A stretch of 43,159 nt of DNA from an uncultured Paracoccaceae bacterium (GTDB taxonomy: Bacteria; Pseudomonadota; Alphaproteobacteria; Rhodobacterales; Rhodobacteraceae). The DNA lies in assembly GCA_937922155.1 (NCBI GenBank), contig CAKZVL010000043.1, positions 1 to 43,159 on the forward strand, given 5' to 3'. Positions 28,397-38,775 of this stretch are shown one piece after another. Made by a program: the position numbers and the translations under genes. How positions within the stretch are numbered: position 1 is the stretch's first letter; each line of letters begins with the position of its first letter. Below the pieces are notes generated by a model. That model had not been told where the DNA came from. It did not search any database and was given only the letters and a program-made list of their open reading frames with translations.

Positions 28397-29590
28397 ATGA
28401 ACATCCACGAATATCAGGCCAAAGCCCTTCTCGCCAGCTACGGCGCTCCAGTCAGTGACGGTCGTGCCGTCCTGAAAGCGGAAGACGCCAAAACAGCAGC
28501 AGGCGAAATGGATGGCCCGCTTTGGGTGGTCAAAGCACAGATCCACGCAGGTGGTCGCGGCAAAGGCAAATTCAAAGAAACCGACGCAGGCGATGCAGGC
28601 GGCGTGCGCCTGACAAAATCCGTCGAAGAAGCCGCAAGCGAAGCGAAAAAAATGCTGGGCCGCACATTGGTCACGCATCAAACAGGACCTGCGGGCAAGC
28701 AAGTGAACCGCGTCTATATCGAAGACGGCTCCGGCATCGAAACCGAAATGTACCTCGCCTTATTGGTGGATCGCCAAACAAGCCGCGTTGGTTTTGTGGT
28801 CTCTACCGAAGGCGGGATGGACATCGAAGAAGTCGCCGAAAAGACACCAGAAAAAATCCTGAACTTCACCGTCGATCCGGCAACAGGGTACCAACCTTAC
28901 CACGGCCGCCGCGTCGCCTTTGCCCTCGGACTTGAAGGGCAGCAGGTCAAACAATGCGTCAAACTGATGGGCCAATTGTTCAAAGCCTTCATGGAAAAAG
29001 ACATGGAGATGCTGGAAATTAACCCGCTGATCGTCACCGACAAAGGCGACCTCAAGGTGTTGGACGCCAAAGTCAGCTTTGATGGCAACGCGGTCTACCG
29101 CCACGCCGACATTGCCGCCCTGCGCGACGAAACCGAAGAAGACCCAAAAGAGCTTGCCGCGTCCAAATTCGATTTGAACTACATCGCGCTGGACGGTGAA
29201 ATCGGCTGCATGGTCAACGGTGCTGGCCTCGCCATGGCGACAATGGACATCATCAAGCTTTATGGCGCTGAACCTGCCAACTTCCTTGACGTGGGCGGCG
29301 GTGCAACAACGGAAAAAGTGACCGAAGCGTTCAAGATCATCACCTCTGACCCGCAGGTCAAAGGCATCTTGGTCAACATCTTTGGCGGCATCATGCGCTG
29401 CGACGTCATCGCCGAAGGTGTGATCGCCGCGGTGAAAGAAGTCGGCCTCAAGGTCCCATTGGTTGTGCGCCTCGAAGGAACGAATGTCGAAAAAGGCAAA
29501 GACATCATCAATAACTCCGACGTCGATGTGATCGCCGCTGACGATCTCAAAGATGGCGCAGAAAAAATCGTGAAAGCCGTAAAAGGCTAA
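28397..29590 (+). CDS. sucC: Succinyl-CoA ligase (ADP-forming) beta subunit
   Basis: [80 protein letters not shown]. Confidence 0.97.
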   Translation: MNIHEYQAKALLASYGAPVSDGRAVLKAEDAKTAAGEMDGPLWVVKAQIHAGGRGKGKFKETDAGDAGGVRLTKSVEEAASEAKKMLGRTLVTHQTGPAGKQVNRVYIEDGSGIETEMYLALLVDRQTSRVGFVVSTEGGMDIEEVAEKTPEKILNFTVDPATGYQPYHGRRVAFALGLEGQQVKQCVKLMGQLFKAFMEKDMEMLEINPLIVTDKGDLKVLDAKVSFDGNAVYRHADIAALRDETEEDPKELAASKFDLNYIALDGEIGCMVNGAGLAMATMDIIKLYGAEPANFLDVGGGATTEKVTEAFKIITSDPQVKGILVNIFGGIMRCDVIAEGVIAAVKEVGLKVPLVVRLEGTNVEKGKDIINNSDVDVIAADDLKDGAEKIVKAVKG

Positions 29591-29599
29591 TGTCCAAGC

Positions 29600-29620
29600 G
29601 GGGCCGAAAAGCCCCCTTTT
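29600..29620 (+). terminator. Terminator-like hairpin after sucC
   Basis: GGGGC-cgaaaa-GCCCC followed by CTTTT. Confidence 0.6.
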
Positions 29621-29784
29621 ACCCTTACAATCCCGCCGCAAACGCAATGAAAACACGCAAAAACAGCCGACACCAAAAAAACACAGTATGAACATACCTA
29701 ATCTCAACTTATCCGCCATACGAATGGACGAATGCAGTGCGCAGCTGGCGCCACTGTCGGTTTTGTCCGTTCAACGGAAGGAGT

Positions 29785-29985
29785 ATGAAGATGAAATATG
29801 GTCTATCACTGATTGCGGCACTCAGCTTGTCGGCTTGCCTGGGATCAAGCAACGGTGCAGAGGTTTCACGCGCCGCGAGCGGGATCAACACTTGCGCACA
29901 TTTGGGCGGAATGGCGGGCGACTACATGCAGGGCACCAACCTGCGTTGCGGCCCACAAGCGGAACTGCCTTACACCCTCAAGTAA
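29785..29985 (+). CDS. Very small putative lipoprotein (66 aa)
   Basis: MKMKYGLSLIAALSLSACLGSSNGAEVSRAASGINTCAHLGGMAGDYMQGTNLRCGPQAELPYTLK; lipobox LSAC; GGAG-like RBS upstream. Confidence 0.6.
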   Translation: MKMKYGLSLIAALSLSACLGSSNGAEVSRAASGINTCAHLGGMAGDYMQGTNLRCGPQAELPYTLK

Positions 29986-30016
29986 GCCGCGACCCACTCA
30001 ATAACCTAATTCATAA

Positions 30017-30051
30017 AAGCCGCCCGTTTGCATCAAACGGGGCGGCTTTTT
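30017..30051 (+). terminator. Rho-independent terminator after the small lipoprotein
   Basis: AAGCCGCCCGTTT-GCATC-AAACGGGGCGGCTTTTT (one bulged base). Confidence 0.85.
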
Positions 30052-30094
30052 GCGATCTTGGAACGAAAGCTCTCAAATCAAAAGGAGCCTCGAA

Positions 30095-30586
30095 ATGCGG
30101 TTGATACCGAGCCTCGCAATCTGTGCCACCGCGGCATTGTCCGCTTGCGCCACGACCACAACAGGGCCAGCAACACCTACAATTTTTGCGCAAATGCCTG
30201 CATCCAATCCCTCCGCTGGACCCGGCCCAGAGGAACCCACGCCCGCAATTGCTGGCGAAACCTTTGGGAAAGCTTGCCTTGCAGCTCAGCCAACATACCA
30301 AAACACACCCACTGCACTGGCCCGTCTCGGCTTTGTCCAAAACACAAGCACAGCCGCATATCACAGCGCGCGCTACAATATGACCGTCAAACTTGTTGAT
30401 CGCCCAAACAACATCGAATGTTCCGTCATTTTTGCTGGCGACGATTCCGACCGCGAAGCGCTGGGTCGCGCCTTTGGCGAAGCGGCCGCAGCAAACGGAA
30501 ATGGAAACAGCGTCGACGTTGGACTGCGCTTTCAGCCGTTTGGCAACTTTACCTATATCAACGCACGTATCGTATCACCGAAGTAA
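30095..30586 (+). CDS. Putative lipoprotein
   Basis: MRLIPSLAICATAALSACATTTT lipobox LSAC; AAGGAG-like RBS upstream; start at internal ATG. Confidence 0.7.
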   Translation: MRLIPSLAICATAALSACATTTTGPATPTIFAQMPASNPSAGPGPEEPTPAIAGETFGKACLAAQPTYQNTPTALARLGFVQNTSTAAYHSARYNMTVKLVDRPNNIECSVIFAGDDSDREALGRAFGEAAAANGNGNSVDVGLRFQPFGNFTYINARIVSPK

Positions 30587-30597
30587 GGACCTGAAAC

Positions 30598-31479
30598 ATG
30601 GCAATTCTTGTCGACGAAACCACCAAAGTTATCTGCCAAGGCCTTACCGGCTCACAAGGCACCTTCCACTCGGAACAGGCGATTGCCTATGGCACGAAAA
30701 TGGTTGGCGGGGTCACCCCCGGCAAAGGCGGGCAAGTGCATCTTGATCTGCCGATCTTCAACTCTGTTCACGAAGCAAAAGCCAAGACCGAGGCAAACGC
30801 CTCTGTCATTTATGTCCCGCCACCCTTTGCCGCGGATTCCATCCTCGAAGCGATTGACGCTGAAATGGAATTGATCATCTGCATCACCGAAGGCATCCCG
30901 GTGCTAGATATGATGTCGGTCAAACGTGCATTGGAAGGGTCCGCCTCGCGGCTCATTGGCCCGAACTGCCCCGGTATCATCACGCCCGACGCCTGCAAAA
31001 TCGGCATCATGCCCGGACACATTCACAAACGCGGGAGCGTGGGTGTCGTTTCCCGCTCTGGCACATTAACCTATGAAGCTGTGAAACAGACGTCTGACAG
31101 CGGCCTCGGCCAATCCACCGCCGTGGGTATCGGCGGCGACCCGATCAAGGGGACAGAACACATCGACGTGCTGGATATGTTTTTGGACGACGACGAAACG
31201 CATTCCATCATCATGATCGGCGAAATCGGCGGATCCGCCGAAGAAGAAGCCGCAGAATTCCTTGCTGAACAAAAGAAAAAGGGCCGTTGGAAGCCCGTCG
31301 CCGGTTTCATCGCCGGACGCACCGCCCCTCCCGGCCGCCGCATGGGCCACGCTGGTGCCATCGTCGCTGGTGGGAAAGGCGACGCAGAAAGCAAGATCGA
31401 AGCGATGAAATCCGCAGGGATCATCGTCGCCGACAGCCCCGCGACGCTTGGCGAAGCTGTGCTGAAAGCGATCGGGTAA
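30598..31479 (+). CDS. sucD: Succinyl-CoA ligase (ADP-forming) alpha subunit
   Basis: [72 protein letters not shown]. Confidence 0.97.
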   Translation: MAILVDETTKVICQGLTGSQGTFHSEQAIAYGTKMVGGVTPGKGGQVHLDLPIFNSVHEAKAKTEANASVIYVPPPFAADSILEAIDAEMELIICITEGIPVLDMMSVKRALEGSASRLIGPNCPGIITPDACKIGIMPGHIHKRGSVGVVSRSGTLTYEAVKQTSDSGLGQSTAVGIGGDPIKGTEHIDVLDMFLDDDETHSIIMIGEIGGSAEEEAAEFLAEQKKKGRWKPVAGFIAGRTAPPGRRMGHAGAIVAGGKGDAESKIEAMKSAGIIVADSPATLGEAVLKAIG

Positions 31480-31608
31480 GAAATATAATCAGCCAGCACG
31501 TGGGGGCATGCATAAGGATCGAACAATGAAAGTTCTACTTTCCAAACGACATGCGACATTGACCAAAACTTTGGCGTCCCCACTTATGGCACAGAAGGGC
31601 ACACACTC

Positions 31609-32529
31609 ATGAAACACGTTATGATCGTGGGCACGGGCCGTTCCGGATCAAACCGGCTTTTGGATATTTTGGACGTTCACGAAACGACCAATTGCCGAAA
31701 CGAAATCCACCGCTTTGATACCCCCGTTGGCAAATTGTCACGTGTTGAAAAAGCAGACGCGGATCAGATCACGCCGGACGTCTGGAATGACGCGGTTGCA
31801 CAAGCAGAATTGCGCCAATCCATCGACGATCGCAAAACCCTTGTGGGCAAGTCTTTTACCAACAGCTTGGCCCCAGTCGCCTATCGTTTGGTGCACCACA
31901 CAAAACTACGTCACCTGTTGTGGAGCCGTCAGGAAGAATGGGACATTCCCGGTTTTGCCTTGGCGAAAGACGCAAAAGCCCTCCCCGTCTTTAAGGTGTT
32001 GGGCCGCCACGATTCATTGGTCGCTATTCACAAGCACCTGCCAGAACAATCTATCCTGCACGTTATTCGTGATCCGCGTGCCTATCTCAAATCTTGGTGG
32101 AACCGTCTCGTCCTACAACAGGACGGCGCAGAGGGCATTTATCCAAAGGTCAAGGAAATCATCAGCGATACGCTTCGCGAACATGACCAGCCGCCAATGG
32201 CAGACGACTTTGATCTGGCCGAACTCTTGCGCGGCGAACTTTGGATATTGCGCGAACGCCACGCCTATCTGAACACAGCGTTTAGAGAGTCAAACCGTTA
32301 CGACATTTTCCCGTATGAGGACACCAGCGCCAATCCCGTCGCAGATGGCGAACGCGCCTTTGCGTTGGCCGGTCTCACCATGACGGATACCCATCGTGAT
32401 CGGATCGCGCAGCAAAAGAACACGCTTTTTGCCAAAGCCCATTCAGACACCTTGGACAAAGACCTTGTTGAAAAACAAGTGAAAGCGGTCCTGCACGATA
32501 GCCCCGTTTTTGAACGATATCTGGCCTGA
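31609..32529 (+). CDS. Sulfotransferase family protein
   Basis: N-terminal PAPS-binding-like GTGRSGSNRLLDILD; VIRDPRAYLKSWWNR 3'-phosphate-type motif. Confidence 0.75.
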   Translation: MKHVMIVGTGRSGSNRLLDILDVHETTNCRNEIHRFDTPVGKLSRVEKADADQITPDVWNDAVAQAELRQSIDDRKTLVGKSFTNSLAPVAYRLVHHTKLRHLLWSRQEEWDIPGFALAKDAKALPVFKVLGRHDSLVAIHKHLPEQSILHVIRDPRAYLKSWWNRLVLQQDGAEGIYPKVKEIISDTLREHDQPPMADDFDLAELLRGELWILRERHAYLNTAFRESNRYDIFPYEDTSANPVADGERAFALAGLTMTDTHRDRIAQQKNTLFAKAHSDTLDKDLVEKQVKAVLHDSPVFERYLA

Positions 32530-32662
32530 GCAAACCCAAAAGCCGATGAAACCTACAATGCAAAAGTCACATTAGGAAACAACGAACAGGATGGGAGCGA
32601 TCCAAAACATTAGCGTCACGACCTCTCCGGTCACCGGGCAGCGGCCCTGCGTTTGGCAGGAC

Positions 32663-33571
32663 TCATTCGCCGCGCGCCAGACGCCAATGTTCAGTGGAAA
32701 TGTCGGGGTGCGCCTCACAGGCCGCAATCTCGTCCGCCAAAAGGTCGCGCACCATGGTCAGTTCCCCTTGAGTGGCCGTGTAGGACGTTTGGTTCGCCTT
32801 GCTCGCCACGTTCCAGATCATCGGGCGCAACGCTTTGGGCACAACCACCCGCAGCGCGGATTTCAAACGCTCAGATTTCAACATACTGGACAAAACCGTA
32901 CTCCGCGGAACGTGGCTCTTGTTCAGATGCGCCGCCGGTTCAGCAATATCCATGGAGGGCAGTCCGATGAAGTCTGTGATTTTATCGACACCCGCACCGT
33001 CCTGATGCAGCGTATGGAAATCCAAAACCAGAAAATCATCGCCGAACAGCGCCCGGTACTTGCTGATTTGCGCCGCATAGGTACTCCGCTTGATATGGCG
33101 GAACAGCGGATGCATGGATTTGGCGGTGCGCTCTGCCTCGGCGGCAAGCGATTGTTCCAAACTGCCCGACTGCATGCCATCGCGCAGCGTATGCTGAAAT
33201 TCAGAAACGATGCGGGCAACGGGATCGCGCAGAATGGCCACGACCTTAACCGTGTGCTCCTTGGCAAAGTCAGCAATCAACTGCGGCGAGGCATCGCAAG
33301 ACAGATAATCGGTGGACGCATCCAAACGCCACGGCGTTGTTGGCTTGTAATCAAACGATCGGTCATAGGCCGCAAAATCGCTTTGATGTTGCTCCTTCAA
33401 ACCATCACACACCGGGCCCGTCCAATCCTCTTTGCGATAGTCCGTGAAAAACAGCGGCTCTTTGGTGCTGGACATCGTGATCTGATCAGACCGGTTAAGC
33501 CTGTTGGCAATGCTCGTGGTCCCGGCCTTCGGCGCACCAATAATGAACAGATAGCTTGGCTTGGTCGTCAT
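32663..33571 (-). CDS. Sulfotransferase domain protein
   Basis: FIIGAPKAGTTSIANRLN (5'-PSB) and VVAILRDPVARIVSEFQH (3'-PB). Confidence 0.85.
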   Translation of the reverse strand: MTTKPSYLFIIGAPKAGTTSIANRLNRSDQITMSSTKEPLFFTDYRKEDWTGPVCDGLKEQHQSDFAAYDRSFDYKPTTPWRLDASTDYLSCDASPQLIADFAKEHTVKVVAILRDPVARIVSEFQHTLRDGMQSGSLEQSLAAEAERTAKSMHPLFRHIKRSTYAAQISKYRALFGDDFLVLDFHTLHQDGAGVDKITDFIGLPSMDIAEPAAHLNKSHVPRSTVLSSMLKSERLKSALRVVVPKALRPMIWNVASKANQTSYTATQGELTMVRDLLADEIAACEAHPDISTEHWRLARGE

Positions 33572-33738
33572 GAATCATTCCCTAGTGCTTGGCGCAAAAT
33601 CGAACAATTGACGACAGATTGCAACGAGATAGCAAAAGCTCACGCAACGTCGCCCCCAGTAATGCTCAAACACGCAAAGCCCGGCCAAATTTTAGTCAAA
33701 CCTCAAATCCACCAGCGAACACAGTGTCAGGAAGCCTC

Positions 33739-36702
33739 ATGACAGACCAATCCCCCAACGACGTCTTCCACGCCTCCTCTTTTCTGCAGGGGCACAATGC
33801 CGAATATGTAGAACAGCTTTACGCTCGCTACGCCGACAATCCGGGCGCCGTCGATGAAAGCTGGCAAGCCTTCTTTAAATCCCTCGGTGACGCTCCCACG
33901 GACGCCAAGGCAGAGGCAACAGGCCCATCATGGTCCCGTGGGGATTGGCCACCCATGCCAAATGATGATCTGACCGCAGCCCTAGACGGGCAATGGCCCG
34001 CAGAGCCTGAGGCCGCAGGCAAAAAGATAAAGGAAAAAGCCGCCGAAAAAGGCGTCGCACTGGATGAAACCCAAATCCGCGCTGCGGTGCTCGACAGCAT
34101 CCGCGCGCTGATGATCATTCGCGCCTACCGCATCCGTGGCCATCTGATCGCAGACCTAGATCCATTGGGGATGAAGGAAAACACCCCTCATCCAGAACTT
34201 GATCCCGTATCTTACGGCTTTTCTTCCGCCGACATGGACCGCCCGATTTTCATCGACAACGTCCTCGGTCTCGAAGTCGCGACAATGAACGAGATTATCG
34301 CCATCGTGCGGCGCACATATTGCGGCACGTTTGCGCTGCAATACATGCACATCTCCAATCCCGAAGAGGCAGGTTGGCTCAAAGAACGCATCGAAGGATA
34401 CGGCAAGGAAATCAGCTTTACCAAAGAAGGGCGCAAGGCGATCTTGAACTCGCTGGTCGAGGCGGAAGGCTTTGAAAAATTCCTGCACGTCAAATACATG
34501 GGAACCAAGCGTTTCGGCCTTGATGGCGGCGAAAGCCTGATCCCAGCGATGGAACAAATCATCAAACGCGGCGGCCAGCTCGGACTAGAGGACATCGTGA
34601 TCGGCATGCCCCACCGGGGCCGCCTATCCGTGCTCGCCAACGTGATGGAAAAACCCTACCGCGCGATCTTCAACGAATTTCAGGGCGGCTCATTCAAACC
34701 CGAAGACGTCGATGGGTCAGGTGATGTGAAATACCACCTTGGCGCCTCCAGCGACCGCAGCTTTGATGACAATACAGTCCACCTTTCGCTAACGGCGAAC
34801 CCCAGCCACCTTGAGGCTGTGAACCCTGTTGTTCTGGGCAAAGTCCGCGCCAAGCAAGACCAAAAGAACGACAAAGACCGCACGAAAGTCATGGGTATTC
34901 TCTTGCACGGGGATGCCGCCTTTGCGGGTCAAGGCGTCGTCGCCGAAGGGTTCGGCCTTTCCGGGCTGAAAGGACACCAAACCGGCGGCACCATGCACAT
35001 CGTGGTGAATAACCAGATCGGGTTTACAACCGCACCGCATTTCTCTCGCTCCTCGCCCTATCCCACTGACATCGCGCTGATGGTCGAAGCACCGATTTTC
35101 CACGTCAACGGCGACGATCCAGAGGCGGTGGTCCACGCCGCACGCGTCGCAACCGAATTCCGCCAGAAATTCCACAAAGACGTCGTGCTCGACATCATCT
35201 GCTACCGCCGCTTTGGTCACAACGAAGGCGATGAGCCAATGTTCACCAATCCCGTGATGTACAAAAAGATCAAAAAGCAAAAGACGACCCTCACGCTCTA
35301 TACAGAGCGGCTCGTCCAAGACGGATTGATCCCCGAGGGCGAGATCGAGGATATGAAGGCGGCTTTCCAGGCGCACCTGAATGAGGAATTTGAAGCCGGT
35401 AAGAACTTCAAACCCAACAAGGCCGATTGGCTGGATGGACGCTGGTCACACCTCGACCGCCGGGATGAGGCCGATTACCAACGCGGCCAAACCGCAATCA
35501 AACCCGAAACCCTAGAGGAAGTGGGCAAATCACTGGTCAAAGCGCCAGACGATTTCGCCACCCACCGCACCATTGATCGCCTGCTCAAAAGCAAGGCAGA
35601 AATGTTTGAAACCGGCGAAGGCTTCGACTGGGCTACGGGTGAGGCGCTGGCCTTTGGCTCACTGCTCTCCGAAGGCTTCCCGGTCCGCCTATCTGGTCAA
35701 GATTGTACACGCGGCACGTTCAGCCACCGCCACTCTGCCTTTATCAGTCAGGAAAACGAAGATCGCTACTACCCGCTCAACAATATCCGCGAGGGCCAAG
35801 CGCAGTACGAAGTCATCGACAGCATGCTGTCCGAATACGCGGTCCTTGGCTTTGAATACGGCTATTCACTAGCCGAACCCAACGCGCTGACCCTGTGGGA
35901 AGCGCAGTTTGGCGATTTCGCCAACGGCGCGCAGATCATGTTCGACCAATTCATCAGCTCAGGAGAAAGCAAATGGCTACGCATGTCCGGCCTCGTCTGC
36001 CTTCTTCCCCACGGCTACGAAGGGCAAGGGCCCGAACACTCTTCTGCCCGCCTTGAACGGTTCTTGCAGATGTGCGGCGGCGACAACTGGATCGTGGCCA
36101 ACGTCACGACGCCTGCCAACTACTTCCACCTGTTGCGGCGCCAAATCCACCGCGATTTCCGCAAACCGCTGATCATCATGACGCCCAAATCCCTGCTGCG
36201 TCACAAAATGGCTGTGTCAAAGGCGGATGAATTCACCACCGGATCATCCTTCCACCGCGTGTTGTGGGACGATGCACAGCACGGGAATTCGGACACCAAA
36301 CTGGTCGCCGACAGCAAGATCAAGCGCGTGGTGATGTGTTCGGGCAAAGTCTACTTTGACCTGCTCGAAGAACGCGACGCCCGCGGGATCAAAGACATCT
36401 ACCTGATGCGGATCGAACAATTCTATCCGTTCCCGGCGCAATCGGTTCTCAAGGAACTGGACCGTTTCAAGAACGCCGAAATGGTCTGGTGCCAAGAAGA
36501 ACCACGCAACCAAGGCGCGTGGTCCTTTATCGAACCCAACATCGAATGGGTCCTCACCCGTCTCAAGGCGAAACACACCCGCCCCGTTTACGCCGGTCGC
36601 GCCGCTGCGGCCTCTCCCGCAACCGGCCTTGCCAGTCAACACAAAGCCCAACAAGCAGCCCTCGTTAACGACGCGCTGACACTCGAAGGATCAAAGAAAT
36701 GA
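33739..36702 (+). CDS. sucA: 2-oxoglutarate dehydrogenase E1 component
   Basis: [81 protein letters not shown]; start at internal ATG 33739. Confidence 0.96.
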   Translation: MTDQSPNDVFHASSFLQGHNAEYVEQLYARYADNPGAVDESWQAFFKSLGDAPTDAKAEATGPSWSRGDWPPMPNDDLTAALDGQWPAEPEAAGKKIKEKAAEKGVALDETQIRAAVLDSIRALMIIRAYRIRGHLIADLDPLGMKENTPHPELDPVSYGFSSADMDRPIFIDNVLGLEVATMNEIIAIVRRTYCGTFALQYMHISNPEEAGWLKERIEGYGKEISFTKEGRKAILNSLVEAEGFEKFLHVKYMGTKRFGLDGGESLIPAMEQIIKRGGQLGLEDIVIGMPHRGRLSVLANVMEKPYRAIFNEFQGGSFKPEDVDGSGDVKYHLGASSDRSFDDNTVHLSLTANPSHLEAVNPVVLGKVRAKQDQKNDKDRTKVMGILLHGDAAFAGQGVVAEGFGLSGLKGHQTGGTMHIVVNNQIGFTTAPHFSRSSPYPTDIALMVEAPIFHVNGDDPEAVVHAARVATEFRQKFHKDVVLDIICYRRFGHNEGDEPMFTNPVMYKKIKKQKTTLTLYTERLVQDGLIPEGEIEDMKAAFQAHLNEEFEAGKNFKPNKADWLDGRWSHLDRRDEADYQRGQTAIKPETLEEVGKSLVKAPDDFATHRTIDRLLKSKAEMFETGEGFDWATGEALAFGSLLSEGFPVRLSGQDCTRGTFSHRHSAFISQENEDRYYPLNNIREGQAQYEVIDSMLSEYAVLGFEYGYSLAEPNALTLWEAQFGDFANGAQIMFDQFISSGESKWLRMSGLVCLLPHGYEGQGPEHSSARLERFLQMCGGDNWIVANVTTPANYFHLLRRQIHRDFRKPLIIMTPKSLLRHKMAVSKADEFTTGSSFHRVLWDDAQHGNSDTKLVADSKIKRVVMCSGKVYFDLLEERDARGIKDIYLMRIEQFYPFPAQSVLKELDRFKNAEMVWCQEEPRNQGAWSFIEPNIEWVLTRLKAKHTRPVYAGRAAAASPATGLASQHKAQQAALVNDALTLEGSKK

Positions 36703-37886
36703 GCACTGAAGTTCGCGTTCCAACACTAGGCGAATCCGTCACCGAAGCGACCGTCGCCACATGGTTCAAACAACCCGGCGACTCCGTGGCCGTTGATGAA
36801 ATGCTGTGTGAGCTTGAAACAGACAAAGTCACCGTCGAAGTGCCCAGCCCCGTGGCAGGCACCCTGTCTGAAATCGTGGCCGCCGAAGGCGAAACCGTCG
36901 GCGTGGATGCCCTGCTCGCCCAAATCAGCGAAGGCGACGCAGCCCCGGCGCCGAAGGCCGAGAAGGAAGAGCCCAAAGCCGAAGCCGCGCCCGCACCCGC
37001 CGCCGCAGGTAAAGACGTCGAAGATGCGCCTAGCGCGAAAAAGCTGATGGCAGAAAACAACCTGACGGACGTGAAGGGCACCGGCAAAGATGGCCGCGTG
37101 ATGAAGGAAGACGTGCTGAACGCGCTCGCCTCACCTGCCCCGGCCCCCGCCGCCGCACCACGCGCGCCCGTGACCGCAGCACAGGCCGAACGCGAAGAGC
37201 GGATCAAAATGACCCGCCTGCGCCAAACCATCGCGCGCCGCCTGAAAGACAGCCAAAACACCGCCGCCATGCTGACCACCTACAATGAGGTCGACATGAC
37301 AGAGGTGATGGCCCTGCGCAGCGAGTACAAAGAGCTGTTCCTCAAGAAACACGGCGTCAAGCTCGGCTTTATGTCCTTCTTCACCAAGGCCTGCGTGCAC
37401 GCCCTGCGCGAAGTGCCAGAGGTCAACGCAGAAATCGACGGCACCGATGTTGTCTATAAGAACTACGTCAACATGGGCATCGCCGCGGGCACGCCCACGA
37501 GCCTTGTCGTGCCAGTGATCAACGACGCCGACCAAATGGGCTTTGCCGATATCGAAAAAGCGATTGGCGTCATGGGCGCCAAGGCACGCGACGGCAAATT
37601 GTCCATGGCCGAAATGCAAGGCGGCACGTTCACGATCTCAAACGGGGGCGTCTACGGCTCACTCATGTCCTCCCCCATCCTGAACCCGCCGCAATCCGGC
37701 ATCCTTGGCATGCACAAAATCCAAGACCGCCCGATGGCGATCAATGGTGAAGTCGTCATTCGCCCGATGATGTATCTGGCCCTGTCCTACGACCACCGGA
37801 TCGTGGATGGTAAGGGTGCTGTTACCTTCCTCGTGCGCGTGAAAGAAGCGCTAGAGGATCCACGCCGGTTGTTGATGGATTTGTAA
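36699..37886 (+). CDS. sucB: 2-oxoglutarate dehydrogenase E2 (dihydrolipoyl succinyltransferase)
   Basis: Lipoyl domain [19 protein letters not shown]; catalytic [34 protein letters not shown]. Confidence 0.96.
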   Translation: MSTEVRVPTLGESVTEATVATWFKQPGDSVAVDEMLCELETDKVTVEVPSPVAGTLSEIVAAEGETVGVDALLAQISEGDAAPAPKAEKEEPKAEAAPAPAAAGKDVEDAPSAKKLMAENNLTDVKGTGKDGRVMKEDVLNALASPAPAPAAAPRAPVTAAQAEREERIKMTRLRQTIARRLKDSQNTAAMLTTYNEVDMTEVMALRSEYKELFLKKHGVKLGFMSFFTKACVHALREVPEVNAEIDGTDVVYKNYVNMGIAAGTPTSLVVPVINDADQMGFADIEKAIGVMGAKARDGKLSMAEMQGGTFTISNGGVYGSLMSSPILNPPQSGILGMHKIQDRPMAINGEVVIRPMMYLALSYDHRIVDGKGAVTFLVRVKEALEDPRRLLMDL

Positions 37887-37937
37887 ACCAAGAACAGGGC
37901 TTTGGGTTTTCCTAGCAGCCCTTTCTCCACCCTGCTC

Positions 37938-37966
37938 GTCATCCTCGGGCTTGACCCGAGGAACTC
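37938..37966 (+). repeat. REP-like palindromic element, copy 1
   Basis: GTCATCCTCGGGCTTGACCCGAGGAACTC with perfect hairpin CCTCGGG-CTTGA-CCCGAGG. Confidence 0.75.
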
Positions 37967-37985
37967 CAAAATCAAGTGCAACGCG

Positions 37986-38300
37986 ATGTTCGTTTATATG
38001 ATGACCAACAAACCAGACGGAACACTTTATACGGGCGTCACAAATGACCTTGTGAGGCGGGCTTACGAACATCGCACTCATGCGATCAAGGGGTTCACCA
38101 GTCGCTACAACCTTGAAAAGCTCGTCTGGTTCGAGCAGCACGCAGAGCCCATCACCGCAATTCAGCGCGAAAAGAACATCAAACGTTGGAGCCGCGCTTG
38201 GAAGGTTGACCTCATTGAACATGAGAACCCTGATTGGCAAGACCTCTGGCTAGAGATCGTCGGATCAAGCCCGACGATGACACAGCAGCACACATCATGA
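37986..38300 (+). CDS. GIY-YIG endonuclease superfamily small protein
   Basis: MFVYMMTNKPDGTLYTGVTNDLVRRAYEHRTHAIKGFTSRYNLEKLVWFEQHAEPITAIQREKNIKRWSRAWK; start at internal ATG. Confidence 0.9.
   Translation: MFVYMMTNKPDGTLYTGVTNDLVRRAYEHRTHAIKGFTSRYNLEKLVWFEQHAEPITAIQREKNIKRWSRAWKVDLIEHENPDWQDLWLEIVGSSPTMTQQHTS
38253..38281 (-). repeat. REP-like palindromic element, copy 2 (inverted)
   Basis: Reverse complement GTCATCGTCGGGCTTGATCCGACGATCTC aligns over all 29 positions with copy 1, 4 differences. Confidence 0.75.
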
Positions 38301-38707
38301 CCACCGAACTCACAATCCTCACCTACGCAGCCCTGCTCCAAGTCATCCAATTCGCCTTGATGAGCATCCCTGCAAACCTCGAACTCGGCCCCGGCAAAAC
38401 CCTCGGGCCAAGGGATCGCCCGCGGCTTGGTGGGCCGCTTGAGGATCAACTCTCCATCAAAACCGCCCGGCTACTGCGCGCGCTCAATAACCATTTCGAA
38501 GCGCTGATCCTGTTCACCATCGCCGTCACCGTCATCAGCCTCGCGGACAAAAACACCACCTTCTCCGGCCTCTGCGCGTGGACCTATCTGATCGCGCGCA
38601 TCCTCTACATCCCGGCCTACTATTTCGGCCTGACCCCATGGCGGTCGCTGATCTGGGCCGTTGGCCTTCTGGCCACAATCCTCATGCTGTTATCCGTTTT
38701 CATCTAA
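38297..38707 (+). CDS. MAPEG family membrane protein
   Basis: LGPRDRPRLGGPLEDQLSIKTARLLRALNNHFEALILFTIAV, RILYIPAYYFGLTPWRSLIW; ATG overlaps GIY-YIG stop. Confidence 0.85.
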   Translation: MTTELTILTYAALLQVIQFALMSIPANLELGPGKTLGPRDRPRLGGPLEDQLSIKTARLLRALNNHFEALILFTIAVTVISLADKNTTFSGLCAWTYLIARILYIPAYYFGLTPWRSLIWAVGLLATILMLLSVFI

Positions 38708-38711
38708 TCCC

Positions 38712-38750
38712 GTGTACCGGGTGTGTACAGCTTGTGTACGCCCTGTGACT
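38712..38750. repeat. Short 11-bp-period direct repeats upstream of lpd
   Basis: GTGTAC at 38712, 38723 and 38734, then GTGACT at 38745, all 11 bp apart. Confidence 0.55.
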
Positions 38751-38775
38751 CCTCCAAACGACAAGGAAAAACCCC

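Noticed and set aside
28760-29719. 319-aa minus-strand ORF opposite sucC
   Set aside because: Antisense to a strongly supported sucC; His/Phe/Asp-rich shadow translation
32591-33742. 383-aa plus-strand ORF opposite the second sulfotransferase
   Set aside because: Antisense to a well-supported sulfotransferase with clear motifs; composition (Arg/Gln/His rich) is typical of a shadow ORF in GC-rich DNA
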